Shown: positions 32,777-41,614 of the stretch, piece after piece | Position numbering within the stretch: the stretch's first letter is position 1 | Layout of the letters: each line of letters begins with the position of its first letter | Assembly (NCBI GenBank): GCA_902806085.1 | Contig: CADCVH010000055.1 | Coordinates: 1 to 64,000 of the forward strand | DNA from: an uncultured Rubrobacteraceae bacterium | GTDB lineage: Bacteria > Actinomycetota > Rubrobacteria > Rubrobacterales > Rubrobacteraceae | Direction: 5' to 3' | DNA: 64,000 bases | Position numbers and translations under genes: made by a program | Notes under the pieces: model-generated | The model's database searches: none | What the model was told of the DNA's origin: nothing | The model's input: the letters and a program-made list of their open reading frames with translations, nothing else

Positions 32777-33889
32777 CTAGAGTCCCGCCTCCTCTTTCGC
32801 CTGCAGGAACTCGTCGTAGTCGTTGGTGAAGAAGTGCTTTTCGCCGCCGGCATCGAGCACGTAGTACAGGTGGTTCGTCTGCGCCGGGTCGATGGCGGCC
32901 TGCAGGGACTGGAGGCTCGGGCTGCAGATGGGACCGGGGGGGAGGCCCTTGTTCTCGTAAGTATTATAGGGGGATTGGATCTCGAGGTCGGCGTATGAGA
33001 GGTTCTCCTTGGGCCGCTTGAGGGCGTACTGGATGGTGGCGTCTATCTGGAGGGGCATGTCCTCGCGGATCCTGTTGTAGATGACCGAGGCGATCACGGG
33101 CCGCTCCTCCGCGTTGGCCGACTCCTTCTCGATAAGCGAGGCCACGGTCACGAGCTCGTGCTCGGTGAGGCCGAGGCGCTCTTTGGCGCCCTTGATGTCT
33201 AGTCCCTCCGTCTCCAGGAGGTACTGTTCAAGCAGCCGGTCCACGACCTGCGGCGCCGTGACGCCCTTCTCGAAGTCGTAGCGCCGCGGGAAGAGGTAGC
33301 CTTCGGTGGTCTCTACCTGGTCGCTCTGGAGAAAGGCGTAGCCGTAGTCGGAGCTGCGGGCGGCGGACTCGAAGTTCGCCGCGGGTATGCCGGTGCCGTC
33401 GGCGACCGTCCGGGCCGTCTCCGAGAGGGTCAGGCCCTCGGGGACGGTGACGGCGATGGTCGGTACGGCCTCCCCGGCTGTGAGCTTCGCGAGGATGTCG
33501 TCGGTGTCCGCGCCTGGCTGGAAGGTGTAACGGCCGGTCTTGACGGTCGTGTCCCGCCCGTCCACCCGGGCCTCGACCTTGAAGACGAACGCGCTGCCGA
33601 TGACCCCGGCCTTCTCCAGCTTGGTGGCTACCGTCGAGAGCGTGTCCCCCTTGGCGACCTCTACTTTTACCGGGCCGTCGGGCTCGGCCGGGCCGCCCGC
33701 GAAGGCCGAGGCGTAGATCAGGTACACCGCCCCCAGCACCCCGGCGAGTAGCAGGACGCCGAGGACGGCCGGCCCCAAGCTGGAGCGCCGTTTCCTTCGG
33801 CGTCCCCCGTCCTTGGCCGAACGCAACGCGTCGAGCCGGGCTTCGAGGTCGGCCCGGTCTTCGCGCTCGCTCTTGTCGTGGCGCCTCAG
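32777..33889 (-). CDS. mltG: Endolytic transglycosylase MltG (YceG-like)
   Basis: A 370-residue membrane-anchored enzyme that cuts nascent peptidoglycan glycan strands. Basic N-terminus, one membrane helix (LGPAVLGVLLLAGVLGAVYLIYA), a LysM-like segment (VKVEVAKGDTLSTVATKLEKAGV), then the YceG domain with ASLIEKESANAEERPVIASV (catalytic Glu), DATIQYAL, and SPYNTYENKGLPPGPICSPS. The start is CTG 33889: it overlaps the ruvX TGA as CTGA and has a perfect AGGAGG eight bases ahead; no ATG, GTG or TTG precedes the helix except a weaker TTG about 25 codons in. Operon with alaS and ruvX. Confidence 0.9.
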   Translation of the reverse strand: MRRHDKSEREDRADLEARLDALRSAKDGGRRRKRRSSLGPAVLGVLLLAGVLGAVYLIYASAFAGGPAEPDGPVKVEVAKGDTLSTVATKLEKAGVIGSAFVFKVEARVDGRDTTVKTGRYTFQPGADTDDILAKLTAGEAVPTIAVTVPEGLTLSETARTVADGTGIPAANFESAARSSDYGYAFLQSDQVETTEGYLFPRRYDFEKGVTAPQVVDRLLEQYLLETEGLDIKGAKERLGLTEHELVTVASLIEKESANAEERPVIASVIYNRIREDMPLQIDATIQYALKRPKENLSYADLEIQSPYNTYENKGLPPGPICSPSLQSLQAAIDPAQTNHLYYVLDAGGEKHFFTNDYDEFLQAKEEAGL

Positions 33890-34314
33890 AGGTCCCCCCT
33901 CCTCGCCAGGTACTCTTGCAGTATGCGGGCCGCCGCCAGGTGGTCCACCGGCGCGCGTCGTCCCTTCCTTTTCCCCGGCTTCCTGCCGGCGCCCGCGACG
34001 GCCATGCGGGTCGTCAGGCGCTCGTCCCACTCCACGAACCGCACCAGGGGAAACTCGCGTCTTAGCCCGGCAATTGTATCCAAAACCCCGCGCGCCTGGA
34101 AACCGACCTCCCCGGACATCGTCTTTGGCACCCCGACAACGACCTCGCGGACGGCCTGCTCGGCGAAGAGCGTGTGGAGGTAGTCGGTGAGGTTCTCGCT
34201 GGGTACGACGTCGAGGGGGGTGGCTATTAGGCGGTCGGGGTCGGAGATGGCGACGCCGGTGCGGACGGTCCCGAGGTCCAGCGCCGCTACGCGTCCCGGG
34301 CCGGTTACGGGCAG
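33886..34314 (-). CDS. ruvX: Putative pre-16S rRNA nuclease RuvX/YqgF
   Basis: A 142-residue RNase H-like protein. ALDLGTVRTGVAISD near the N-terminus carries the first catalytic Asp, VVVGVPKTMSGEVG the second strand, and FVEWDERLTTRMA the third acidic site; it ends with a basic RRAPVDHLAAARILQEYL helix. It probably processes the 5' end of 16S rRNA. It follows the alaS stop in the same frame with no ATG, GTG or TTG before the first strand; CTG 34314 is the only near-cognate candidate. Its stop overlaps the mltG start. Confidence 0.85.
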   Translation of the reverse strand: MPVTGPGRVAALDLGTVRTGVAISDPDRLIATPLDVVPSENLTDYLHTLFAEQAVREVVVGVPKTMSGEVGFQARGVLDTIAGLRREFPLVRFVEWDERLTTRMAVAGAGRKPGKRKGRRAPVDHLAAARILQEYLARRGDL

Positions 34315-34317
34315 GGC

Positions 34318-36960
34318 CTAACCCGCGCCGGAGAGGCTGCGGGTCAGGATCTCGCGCGCCCGCGCCAGGGCGTCGGGGATGGCCTCGAGGTTGCCCCCGC
34401 CCGCCTGGGCCATCGTCGCCCCGCCGCCCCCCCCGCCCCCGAGGACGCCGGAGACCTCCCTGACGATGTCGCCGGCCCGGACTTTTCCGGAGACCTCGGG
34501 GTGAAGGTTCGCGACGAGCACGGCCTTGCCGTCGAGATCGGCGGCGAGGACCACGGCCGACGGTCCGCCCAGGCGGTTCTTGACGTCGTCGGAGATCTGG
34601 CGCAGCCCCTTCACGTCGGCGGCGACGACCCGCCCCGTGACGACCCTGGCGCCGTCCATCTTCTCCGCGCCCTCGACGAGCGCCCCCACCTCGCCGAGGC
34701 CCTGCTGGAGGGCCTCCTGGCGCGCGGCCTCGCGGCCCTGCCTGGCCTCGTTGCGCAGGCTGTCCACGGCGGCCGGAAGCTCCTCCACCGGCACCCGGAG
34801 CGCGCCGGAGATCCCCTCCGCCGTCTCCGCCGTCTCGGTGAGGTAGAAGAGCGCCTCGCGGCCCGTGATGACCTCGATGCGGTAGAGGTCCGCGCCGTGC
34901 TTCCGGTTCGAGACGACCTTGAACGCCCCGACCTCCGCGGTGCCGCGCACGTGGGTACCGCCGCACAGCTCGCGGGAGAACCCGTCCACCTCGACCACGC
35001 GCACGAGGTCCCCGTACTTCTCGCCGAAGAGCATCATCGCGCCGAGGTTCCGGGCCTCCTCAAGGGTGGTCGTGTAGTAGCGGACGGGCTGGTTCTCCGT
35101 GATCTTGTACAGGCACTGCTCCTGAATACGCCGGACCTGCTCCTCCGTGACCTTCCCGCCGTAGCGGTAGTCGAAGCGCAGCCTGTCGGGCCCGACGTAG
35201 CTGCCGGCCTGCACGACTTCTTGCCCGAGCTCGGCCCGAAGCGCCCAGTGCAGGATGTGCGTGGCGGTGTGGTTCGCCTCGACCTGCTGGCGCCGGACCC
35301 GGTTTATGGAGGCGGTAACCGCGTCGCCCACGGCGAATCCGTCCCGCTCCACCCTGGCCCTCAGCACCTGGTAGCCGCCCGCCGGCACGACGTCGAAGAC
35401 CTCCAACTGGCCGTCCTCGGAGGTCACCCACCCCTCGTCAGCGACCTGCCCGCCGCCCGTCGCGTAGAACGGGTTCTCCGCCAGCACCACCGAGACCTCC
35501 CCCGGGGCGTCGGGCGAGTCCTCAAAGGCGACGATCCTGGTCTCTATCTGCTCCCGCTCGTACCCGACGAAGCGGCTCCTGATCTCCTGCTCCCCGAAAG
35601 CTGCTACCACGCGGTCGTAGCCGCGGGCGGCCTCCCTGGCGCGCCTTCTTTGCGCGTCCATCGCGGCCTCGTACCCCGCCTCGTCCAGGGAGACGCCGCG
35701 TTCGACGAGAACCTCGCGCGTGACCTCGACCGGGAAGCCGTAGGTGTCGTGCAGGGTGAAGGCGACCTCGCCGGGGAAGTTGCCCCCCTCCAGGCGCGAG
35801 AGCTCGGACTCCAGAAGCTCCTTGCCTGACTCGAAGATCTCGACGAACCTCGCCGCCTCGTCGGTCACGATACGGCGGATGTCCTCCCTGGCCTCTCCAA
35901 GCTCCCCGTAAAAGCCGTCCATGTAGTCCACGACGCCCCCGGCGACCGCGGCGAGCTGCCCCGGGCTCATGCCGAGGCGCGAGTAGGCCTGCAGGGCGGA
36001 GCGCCGGATCATGCGCCGCAGCACGTATTCCCGGCGCTGGTTGCCCGGCCTGACGCCGTCCGCGATCAGGAACGCCACGCCGCGGGTATGGTCGGCGACG
36101 ATTCGCAAGGCCCGGTCTGTTGCCCCCGAGTCGCCGACGGAGATGCCGGTGAATTCCTTTATCTTCTCGAAGGCCGGGGCGTAGAGGTCGGTCTGGTAAA
36201 CGGACTTGACGCCCTGGACGACGGCGGTGGTGCGCTCGAGACCGAGCCCGGTGTCTATCCCGGTCTTGGCGAGGGGGACGAGGGTACCGTCCTTGCGTTG
36301 CTCGTACTGGTTGAAGACGAGGTTCCAGATCTCCAGGAAGCGCGGGTCGCCCTCGTCGCCGCCTGGCCCGTACTTCGGGTCGGCGAGGGGGTCGCCGAGG
36401 CCGTACTCCTCGCCGTAGTCGTAGTAGATCTCCGAGCTCGGGCCGCACGGGCCCGAATCGCCCGGGGGGCCCCACCAGTTCTCGCTTTTCGGGAGGCCGA
36501 AGATCTTCTCCTCGGGGACGCCTACGGACTTCCAGAACTCCTTGGCCTCCACGTCCTCCGGGGCGTCCTCGTCGCCCTCGAAGATCGTGACCCAGAGCCG
36601 CTCGGGCGCCAGCCCGAGCTCGGCCGTCAGGAACTCATAGGCGTACTCGACTGCCTCCCTCTTGAAGTAGTCCCCGAACGAGAAGTTGCCCATCATCTCG
36701 AAGAAGGTCAGGTGGCTCGGATCGCCCACTTCTTCGATATCCTGCGTACGGAAGCACTTCTGGGCGCTCACGGCGCGCAGGGTGGGCGGCTTCTCCTCCC
36801 CGGTAAAGAAGGTGATGAACTGCTGCATCCCGGCCGTGGTCAGGAGGACCGTAGGGTCGTTGTACGGGATCAGGGAGGAGCTCGGGTAGAACCTGTGGCC
36901 CCGCTCCCCGAAGAAGTCCAGAAACCGCTGTCTGATCTCGTAGCTTTGCATGGGCTCCAT
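34318..36960 (-). CDS. alaS: Alanyl-tRNA synthetase
   Basis: 880 residues, normal length. The class II aminoacylation domain starts SYEIRQRFLDFFGERGH, with FEMMGNFSFGDYFK and the GLGLERTTAV motif 3. The editing domain has NHTATHILHWALR and ELCGGTHVRGTAEVG, which give the zinc/editing histidines and cysteine. The C-Ala/DHHA1 tail has a GGGGGGGATMAQAGG glycine run typical of AlaS. It charges tRNA-Ala in the cytosol. First gene of the alaS-ruvX-mltG operon, just after the sigma factor gene. Confidence 0.97.
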   Translation of the reverse strand: MEPMQSYEIRQRFLDFFGERGHRFYPSSSLIPYNDPTVLLTTAGMQQFITFFTGEEKPPTLRAVSAQKCFRTQDIEEVGDPSHLTFFEMMGNFSFGDYFKREAVEYAYEFLTAELGLAPERLWVTIFEGDEDAPEDVEAKEFWKSVGVPEEKIFGLPKSENWWGPPGDSGPCGPSSEIYYDYGEEYGLGDPLADPKYGPGGDEGDPRFLEIWNLVFNQYEQRKDGTLVPLAKTGIDTGLGLERTTAVVQGVKSVYQTDLYAPAFEKIKEFTGISVGDSGATDRALRIVADHTRGVAFLIADGVRPGNQRREYVLRRMIRRSALQAYSRLGMSPGQLAAVAGGVVDYMDGFYGELGEAREDIRRIVTDEAARFVEIFESGKELLESELSRLEGGNFPGEVAFTLHDTYGFPVEVTREVLVERGVSLDEAGYEAAMDAQRRRAREAARGYDRVVAAFGEQEIRSRFVGYEREQIETRIVAFEDSPDAPGEVSVVLAENPFYATGGGQVADEGWVTSEDGQLEVFDVVPAGGYQVLRARVERDGFAVGDAVTASINRVRRQQVEANHTATHILHWALRAELGQEVVQAGSYVGPDRLRFDYRYGGKVTEEQVRRIQEQCLYKITENQPVRYYTTTLEEARNLGAMMLFGEKYGDLVRVVEVDGFSRELCGGTHVRGTAEVGAFKVVSNRKHGADLYRIEVITGREALFYLTETAETAEGISGALRVPVEELPAAVDSLRNEARQGREAARQEALQQGLGEVGALVEGAEKMDGARVVTGRVVAADVKGLRQISDDVKNRLGGPSAVVLAADLDGKAVLVANLHPEVSGKVRAGDIVREVSGVLGGGGGGGATMAQAGGGNLEAIPDALARAREILTRSLSGAG

Positions 36961-36976
36961 CCCGCTCTGTGGCGTC

Positions 36977-37750
36977 CTAGTTCTCGTTTTCCATCTCGTC
37001 GAGCTCCTCGCGCAGGTCCTGTAGAGCGCGCCTGAGTAGCCGCGAGACGTGCATCTGGCTCACCCCGATGCGGTCCGCTATCTCGGTCTGCGTCTTGCCC
37101 TCGTTGAAGCGCAGCTTGAGGATCTGCTGCTGCTGGTCTCTCAGACCGTCGATGGCCCGCTGCAGGAGTATCCTGTCCTCAAGGCCGTCTATCGGGGAGT
37201 TGTCGTCGGCCTGCAGGTCCATGATGGTGTCGCCCTCCCGCTCGTCCGGGCTCACCGGCGCGTCGAGGCTCGCGGTGTTGTAGGCCCGCCCGAGGGTGAG
37301 GGCCTCTGCGACGCTCTCGACGTCGGCGTCGAGCACGTCCGCAAGCTCGCGGATCGTGGGTGAGCGGCCGGTCTTTACGGTCTGGTCCCGGACGGCCTCC
37401 TTGGCCGACTGGCGCAGCTCCTGCAGGCCGCGCGGCACCCGCATCGCCCACCCCTTGTCGCGGAAGTAGCGCTTGATCTCGCCCAGGATGTTCGGCGTGG
37501 CGTAGGTGGAGAACTCTATCCTCCTGTCCACGTCGAACCTGTCGACCGCCTTGATGAGCCCCACGGAGGCGACCTGCACGAGGTCGTCCACCGGCTCCCC
37601 CCGCCCCGCGAACTTGCGCGCCAGAAACTCGGCGAGGGGCAACTGCTCCTGGATCACCTTCTCCCGCGCGGCCCGGTCGCCGAGCTTATGATACCGCGTC
37701 AGGAGCCGCCTCGTGCGCGCCTTGTCCGGCCGCCGGTAGCGGCGGCTCAC
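36977..37750 (-). CDS. RNA polymerase sigma factor, SigB/SigF type
   Basis: 257 residues from GTG 37750. Regions 2 to 4 are complete: DDLVQVASVGLIKAVDRFD and IEFSTYATPNILGEIKRYFRD (region 2, core and -10 recognition), VPRGLQELR and a region 3 helix, then LKLRFNEGKTQTEIADRIGVSQMHVSRLLRRAL (region 4 HTH). This is the group 3 stress/sporulation type, normally held by an anti-sigma kinase. GTG 37750 overlaps the stop of the upstream RsbW-like gene (GTGA), which I prefer over GTG 37777. The pair is probably a partner-switching module. Confidence 0.9.
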   Translation of the reverse strand: MSRRYRRPDKARTRRLLTRYHKLGDRAAREKVIQEQLPLAEFLARKFAGRGEPVDDLVQVASVGLIKAVDRFDVDRRIEFSTYATPNILGEIKRYFRDKGWAMRVPRGLQELRQSAKEAVRDQTVKTGRSPTIRELADVLDADVESVAEALTLGRAYNTASLDAPVSPDEREGDTIMDLQADDNSPIDGLEDRILLQRAIDGLRDQQQQILKLRFNEGKTQTEIADRIGVSQMHVSRLLRRALQDLREELDEMENEN

Positions 37751-38034
37751 GACACCAGCTCGACCACTGTCCGCCAACGCGACCCGTCCGCACCGCTCTC
37801 GTCCGGCTCCTCCACCTGGGCGACCACCCCGTCGTCCGCGAGCGCGAACCTGAAGCGCGTCGGCGCGTCCACGGCGTGGAAGTCCTCCAGCAGCGCGACC
37901 GCCTCGTCGAGGCCGCCCACGCCAACTTTGGCCCGCGCCGCCATGCCGGCCAGCACCAACCCCACGCAGGAGCGAAGCCGCACGTCGGGGGGAAGGGTGA
38001 GGTAAGCGTATTCGGCGGCGCGGTCTGCGGTCAA
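37747..38034 (-). CDS. RsbW-like protein lacking ATP-binding motifs
   Basis: A 95-residue protein starting at TTG 38034, with AGGAGGAGA upstream. The LPPDVRLRSCVGLVLAGMAARAKVGVGGLDEAVALLEDF stretch aligns with the first two helices of the GHKL anti-sigma kinases RsbW/SpoIIAB, but the N box (ENAVxH) and glycine-rich G1/G2 motifs are absent and the remainder is short. It ends in the GTGA overlap with the sigma factor gene. It may be a degenerate anti-sigma factor that binds without phosphorylating, or an unrelated small partner. The position makes a sigma-binding role likely. Confidence 0.6.
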   Translation of the reverse strand: MTADRAAEYAYLTLPPDVRLRSCVGLVLAGMAARAKVGVGGLDEAVALLEDFHAVDAPTRFRFALADDGVVAQVEEPDESGADGSRWRTVVELVS

Positions 38035-38062
38035 ACTCTCTCCTCCTGGGTCATGGTCCTCC

Positions 38063-38395
38063 CTAACCGTTCCGCGACGCGGACGGCCCCGTGGACGGCC
38101 CCGTCGTCGGCTGCTCCGGGATCGGCTGCGGCGCGGGCGGTGTTTCGGGAGGGGCGGTGGCGGCACGCCCGGCGTGCGCCCTGTCGTGCTGCTCCAGGTC
38201 GCGCAGGATCTCCTCCCGCCGCGTCACGGAGGCCTCGCGGGCCGCGGAGACGGCGTTCTGGTACCGGCGACGGACGTTTACGGGCAGGTCCCTGGCGGCC
38301 TTCGGCAGGTTCTTGCGGGCCTCCTCGCTCGTGGCGTAGATCGTGCCGGCCACCCCGAGGACCACGCCCGCCGCCACCTTGCCCCAGTTGTTCAT
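38063..38395 (-). CDS. YtxH-domain small membrane protein
   Basis: A 110-residue protein: one membrane helix (KVAAGVVLGVAGTIYAT, residues 5-21) and then a soluble, helical, charged part (RKNLPKAARDLPVNVRRRYQNAVSAAREAS) with a proline-rich C-terminus. YtxH proteins are stress-related in Firmicutes. ATG 38395 overlaps the DUF948 stop by four bases (ATGA), so the pair is co-translated, as is usual for YtxH and DUF948 proteins. Confidence 0.75.
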   Translation of the reverse strand: MNNWGKVAAGVVLGVAGTIYATSEEARKNLPKAARDLPVNVRRRYQNAVSAAREASVTRREEILRDLEQHDRAHAGRAATAPPETPPAPQPIPEQPTTGPSTGPSASRNG

Positions 38396-38775
38396 TCGCC
38401 CTCGCCTTCCGGCCGCTTCTCCCCGCCGAGGAACGTGCTTATGCCACGGGAGAGGCCGGCGGTCGCCGAGGAGACCCGGATCACGCCGCCCCGCACGCCA
38501 CGGGTTATGACGGTCGTCGTCTGGTCTAGCTCGTCGGTCATGCCGGCCACGTCGCCCACGGCCTCGTCGAGTTGGGAGAGCTGGCTGTTGATGTTGTCCA
38601 CGGTCACGTGGGTCTTGCCTATCAGGGGCACCACCTGCTCGGAGACGTCCTTTATGCTCTTCTCCGTCGTCGCGAAGATGCGGGCGAGCCGCAAGAACGC
38701 CCACGCCAGCAGGAAGAAGGCGACCGCGACGCCCGCAAAGAGCAGCCCCTTCATCAGTTCCACGAAAAGGTCCAA
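38392..38775 (-). CDS. DUF948-domain membrane protein
   Basis: A 127-residue protein with an N-terminal membrane helix (LLFAGVAVAFFLLAWAFLRL) followed by a long helical segment (IGKTHVTVDNINSQLSQLDEAVGDVAGMTDELDQTTTVI) characteristic of DUF948. Heptad-like repeats suggest a coiled coil. These proteins sit at the membrane, often beside YtxH proteins and general-stress genes. It overlaps the YtxH gene start by four bases and is upstream of the sigma factor module. Confidence 0.8.
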   Translation of the reverse strand: MDLFVELMKGLLFAGVAVAFFLLAWAFLRLARIFATTEKSIKDVSEQVVPLIGKTHVTVDNINSQLSQLDEAVGDVAGMTDELDQTTTVITRGVRGGVIRVSSATAGLSRGISTFLGGEKRPEGEGE

Positions 38776-38848
38776 AACCTACCGCACCTCCGTCAAAGAG
38801 CCCCGAAAGTCCGCATTATAACCGCGATGGCACCGTTTTCGCACGTCC

Positions 38849-40315
38849 CTACTCGCCACCGGGCGCGACGACGCCGCCGCCGACGACCCGCCCGCCGTCC
38901 GCGCTGTAGAAGACGGCCGACTGGCCCGCCGCGACACCCATGACGGGCTCTTGGAGGCGCGCGATCCAGCCCCCCTCGCCGTCGCCCTCTACCTCGCAGG
39001 CCACCGGCCCGCCGTTGTACCGGACCTGCACCGAGCTCGCCTCCTCGGGCGGCAAGAACCAGTTGAGGTCGCGGACCCGCACCTCGCGAACCTCCAGGTC
39101 CCTTCGCCGCCCTACGACGACCTGCTTGCTTTTCGGGCGCACCTCGGTCACGTAGAGCGGGGTCGGCGCGGAGACGCCTATGCCGCGTCGCTGGCCGACG
39201 GTGAAGTCGACGACGCCGGCGTGCCGGCCGAGCACAACCCCCTCCCGGTCCACCACCTCCCCGGGCTCCGCGGAGACCGTCTTGCGGACGAAGCGCCGGT
39301 AGTCGCCGTCCGGGATAAAGCAGATGTCCTGGCTCTCCGGGGTGTAGGCGACGGCGAGGCCCCGGTCCTCGGCGATCCGGCGCACCTCGCTCTTGCGGTA
39401 GTCGCCGAGGGGAAAGACGGCCCGGGCGAGCAACTCCTTCGGGATCGGCCACAGCACGTAGGTCTGGTCCTTGCTCTCGTCCACCGGCCGCGCGAGGCTC
39501 GGGCCCTCGGCGACCCGCGCGTAGTGCCCGGTCGCCACGTGCCTGAAGCCGAGCTCGTCCGCGAGAAAGGCCGCAGCGTGGAACTTCACGTGCGCGTTGC
39601 ACGCCACGCAGGGGTTCGGGGTGCGCCCCTTCTCGTAGGACCCCACGAAGTCCTGCATGACCCGCTTGTTGAAGAGCTCCTTGAGGTTCAGCGTGAAGTG
39701 CGGCAGGCCCATCCTGTGGGCCGTGTCCCGCGCGAAGAGCACGGTGTCAGGCGAGCAGCAAGACCGGCTGCCCCTCTCGCCGTCGTGCAGCCGGAAGGTC
39801 ACGGCCGCGACGTCTTGGCCGGCCTCCTTGAGCAGCAGCGCCGTCACGGCGGAGTCAACCCCCCCGCTCATCGCCGCCACCACGCCTCCCTCTCCGGCCC
39901 CACCGCCGCCGACGTACCCGTCCACGAGCCCGGCGGCCGCGGTCCGGCTCCAGTGGTCCTCGAAGGCCTTGTGCAGGGCGTCGAGCACGAGCGTCAGCGC
40001 GTGCCCCTTGCCCTGCGGCAACGGCCCGCCGAGCGCCTCCTCGACGTCGGCCTTAGACACCCGCGCAGCTTCGAGCAGGGGTTTGCCGTGCACCAGCTCG
40101 GCCAGCGCTGAGCCCGCGGCCACGCAGGCCGCGCAGCCGAAGACCTCGTACCGTGCCTCCTCGACCTCGTTCTCCCGTATCTGAACGGAGAAGACGGCGA
40201 CGTCGCCGCAGGCGGCGTCCCCCGACTCGCCCCTCCCGGACGGTTCTTCCAGATGCCCCGCGTGGCGGGGGCGGACCAGATGGTCTATGACCTTCGGATT
40301 GTAGGCTTCGGCCAT
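38849..40315 (-). CDS. mnmA: Fusion of IscU/NifU-like scaffold and tRNA 2-thiouridylase MnmA
   Basis: 488 residues in two modules. Residues 1-125 are IscU/NifU_N (YNPKVIDHLVRPRHAGHLEEP), with C36 in ACGDV and C61/C64 in FGCAAC; the third IscU cysteine position is Ala106. From about 143 comes complete MnmA: SGGVDSA PP-loop (150-156), NPCVACN with C236 and DICFIP with C332 as the catalytic pair, and the C-terminal beta barrel. MnmA adds sulfur to U34 of tRNA(Glu, Gln, Lys). The adjacent cysteine desulfurase would supply sulfur, and the scaffold domain may receive it directly. Confidence 0.92.
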   Translation of the reverse strand: MAEAYNPKVIDHLVRPRHAGHLEEPSGRGESGDAACGDVAVFSVQIRENEVEEARYEVFGCAACVAAGSALAELVHGKPLLEAARVSKADVEEALGGPLPQGKGHALTLVLDALHKAFEDHWSRTAAAGLVDGYVGGGGAGEGGVVAAMSGGVDSAVTALLLKEAGQDVAAVTFRLHDGERGSRSCCSPDTVLFARDTAHRMGLPHFTLNLKELFNKRVMQDFVGSYEKGRTPNPCVACNAHVKFHAAAFLADELGFRHVATGHYARVAEGPSLARPVDESKDQTYVLWPIPKELLARAVFPLGDYRKSEVRRIAEDRGLAVAYTPESQDICFIPDGDYRRFVRKTVSAEPGEVVDREGVVLGRHAGVVDFTVGQRRGIGVSAPTPLYVTEVRPKSKQVVVGRRRDLEVREVRVRDLNWFLPPEEASSVQVRYNGGPVACEVEGDGEGGWIARLQEPVMGVAAGQSAVFYSADGGRVVGGGVVAPGGE

Positions 40316-40394
40316 CAGCTACGGGCCTTCGGCTTCGCTGTTTCGGTGGTGCGGCTGCGGTTCACGAAAAAACTCTTCTCCTTGTGGCTTATGG

Positions 40395-41555
40395 CTAACC
40401 GGCGTACACAGGCGAGAGTTCGCGCAGGCGCCCCACGGCCCCGGCGAAGGCTTCGAGAAAGCCGTCCACCTCCCCGGCGGTGTTGTCTTTGCCAACCGTG
40501 ATCCTGGCCGCCGAGAGCGCGTCCTGCTCGTCCCTGCCGAGCGCCAGCAGCACGCCGGAGGCCTGGTGCCCGCCGCCCGAGCACGCCGAGCCGCTCCCGA
40601 TGGCGTACCCGAGCGAGTCCAGGACCAGCACGAGGCTCTCTGCGCCGACCCCCCGAACGGTGAAGTGCGCGTTGTTGGAGAGCCTGAGCTCCGGGTGGCC
40701 GTTAAGCTCCACGTCGGGGAGCCCGCGCACGCCCGAGATCACGCGGTCGCGCAGAGCCGCCTCGTGCCGCACCCTCTCGCCCAATTCTTCCCTCGCAAGC
40801 CGGGCCGCCTCGCCGAGGCCCGCGATCCCCGCGACGTTCTCGGTCCCGCTTCTAAGACCCTGCTCCTGCCCACCCCCGAACACGACCGGCTCGATGTCCG
40901 TCCCCCCGCGCACGTAGAGGGCGCCCACGCCCTGCGGGCCGTAGATCTTGTGGCCCGAGATGGCGAGCGTCGAGACGGCCGCCTCCCGGACGTCAAGGGA
41001 GAGCCTGCCAGCCGCCTGGACGGCGTCCGTGTGGAAGGGTATCCCCCGCCGGGCGCACGCGTCGGCGAGCTCCCGGACGGGCTGGACGGTCCCGATCTCG
41101 TTGTTGGCCCACACCACGCTGGCGAGCGCCGTGTCGGGGCGCAGCGCCGCGGCGAACTCCGCGGGGTCCACGAGGCCGTATTCGTCAACGCCCACCCACG
41201 AGACCTCGAAGCCTTCGGCCTCAAGCCGCCTCGCGGCCTCGCGCACGGCGGCGTGCTCCACCCCGGAGACCACCGCGTGCCGCTTGCCGGGGTCCGCGGC
41301 GCGGGCGAGCCCGAAGACGGCTACGTTGTCCGCCTCGGTGCCGCCGGCGGTGAAGAAGATCTCCTCCGGGGAAGCGCCGAGGAGGGCCGCCACGTGCCCG
41401 CGAGCGGCCTCGACCGCCTCCCTGGCGGCGACGCCCCGCGCGTGGAGCGAGGAGGGGTTGCCGCGGGTCGCGCCGAGGTGCGGGAGCATGGCTTCGAGCA
41501 CCCGCGGATCCACGGGTGTTGTGGCGGCGTTGTCCAGGTAAACGGGGTCGGGCAT
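40395..41555 (-). CDS. iscS: Cysteine desulfurase (NifS/IscS)
   Basis: 386 residues from ATG 41555 (PVYLDNAATTPVDPRV start). PLP lysine is in SGHKIYGPQGVGALYVR, the substrate strand SGVEHAAV has the conserved His, and the mobile loop GSACSGGGHQASGV carries the catalytic cysteine in the long-loop IscS style. It extracts sulfur from cysteine as a persulfide. It is directly upstream of the IscU-MnmA fusion in the same direction (79-base gap), and so probably serves both Fe-S assembly and tRNA thiolation. Confidence 0.93.
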   Translation of the reverse strand: MPDPVYLDNAATTPVDPRVLEAMLPHLGATRGNPSSLHARGVAAREAVEAARGHVAALLGASPEEIFFTAGGTEADNVAVFGLARAADPGKRHAVVSGVEHAAVREAARRLEAEGFEVSWVGVDEYGLVDPAEFAAALRPDTALASVVWANNEIGTVQPVRELADACARRGIPFHTDAVQAAGRLSLDVREAAVSTLAISGHKIYGPQGVGALYVRGGTDIEPVVFGGGQEQGLRSGTENVAGIAGLGEAARLAREELGERVRHEAALRDRVISGVRGLPDVELNGHPELRLSNNAHFTVRGVGAESLVLVLDSLGYAIGSGSACSGGGHQASGVLLALGRDEQDALSAARITVGKDNTAGEVDGFLEAFAGAVGRLRELSPVYAG

Positions 41556-41614
41556 GGCCCGGCTAGTGTATCTCACGGGGGCGAAATTTCAGCCCGCAAG
41601 CGGGGCCGCGCGGC

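Noticed and set aside
36088-37035. Long plus-strand frame of 315 codons opposite alaS
   Set aside because: Pure antisense shadow of the alaS gene; the frame mirrors codon-position bias of a high-GC gene and has no protein family character.
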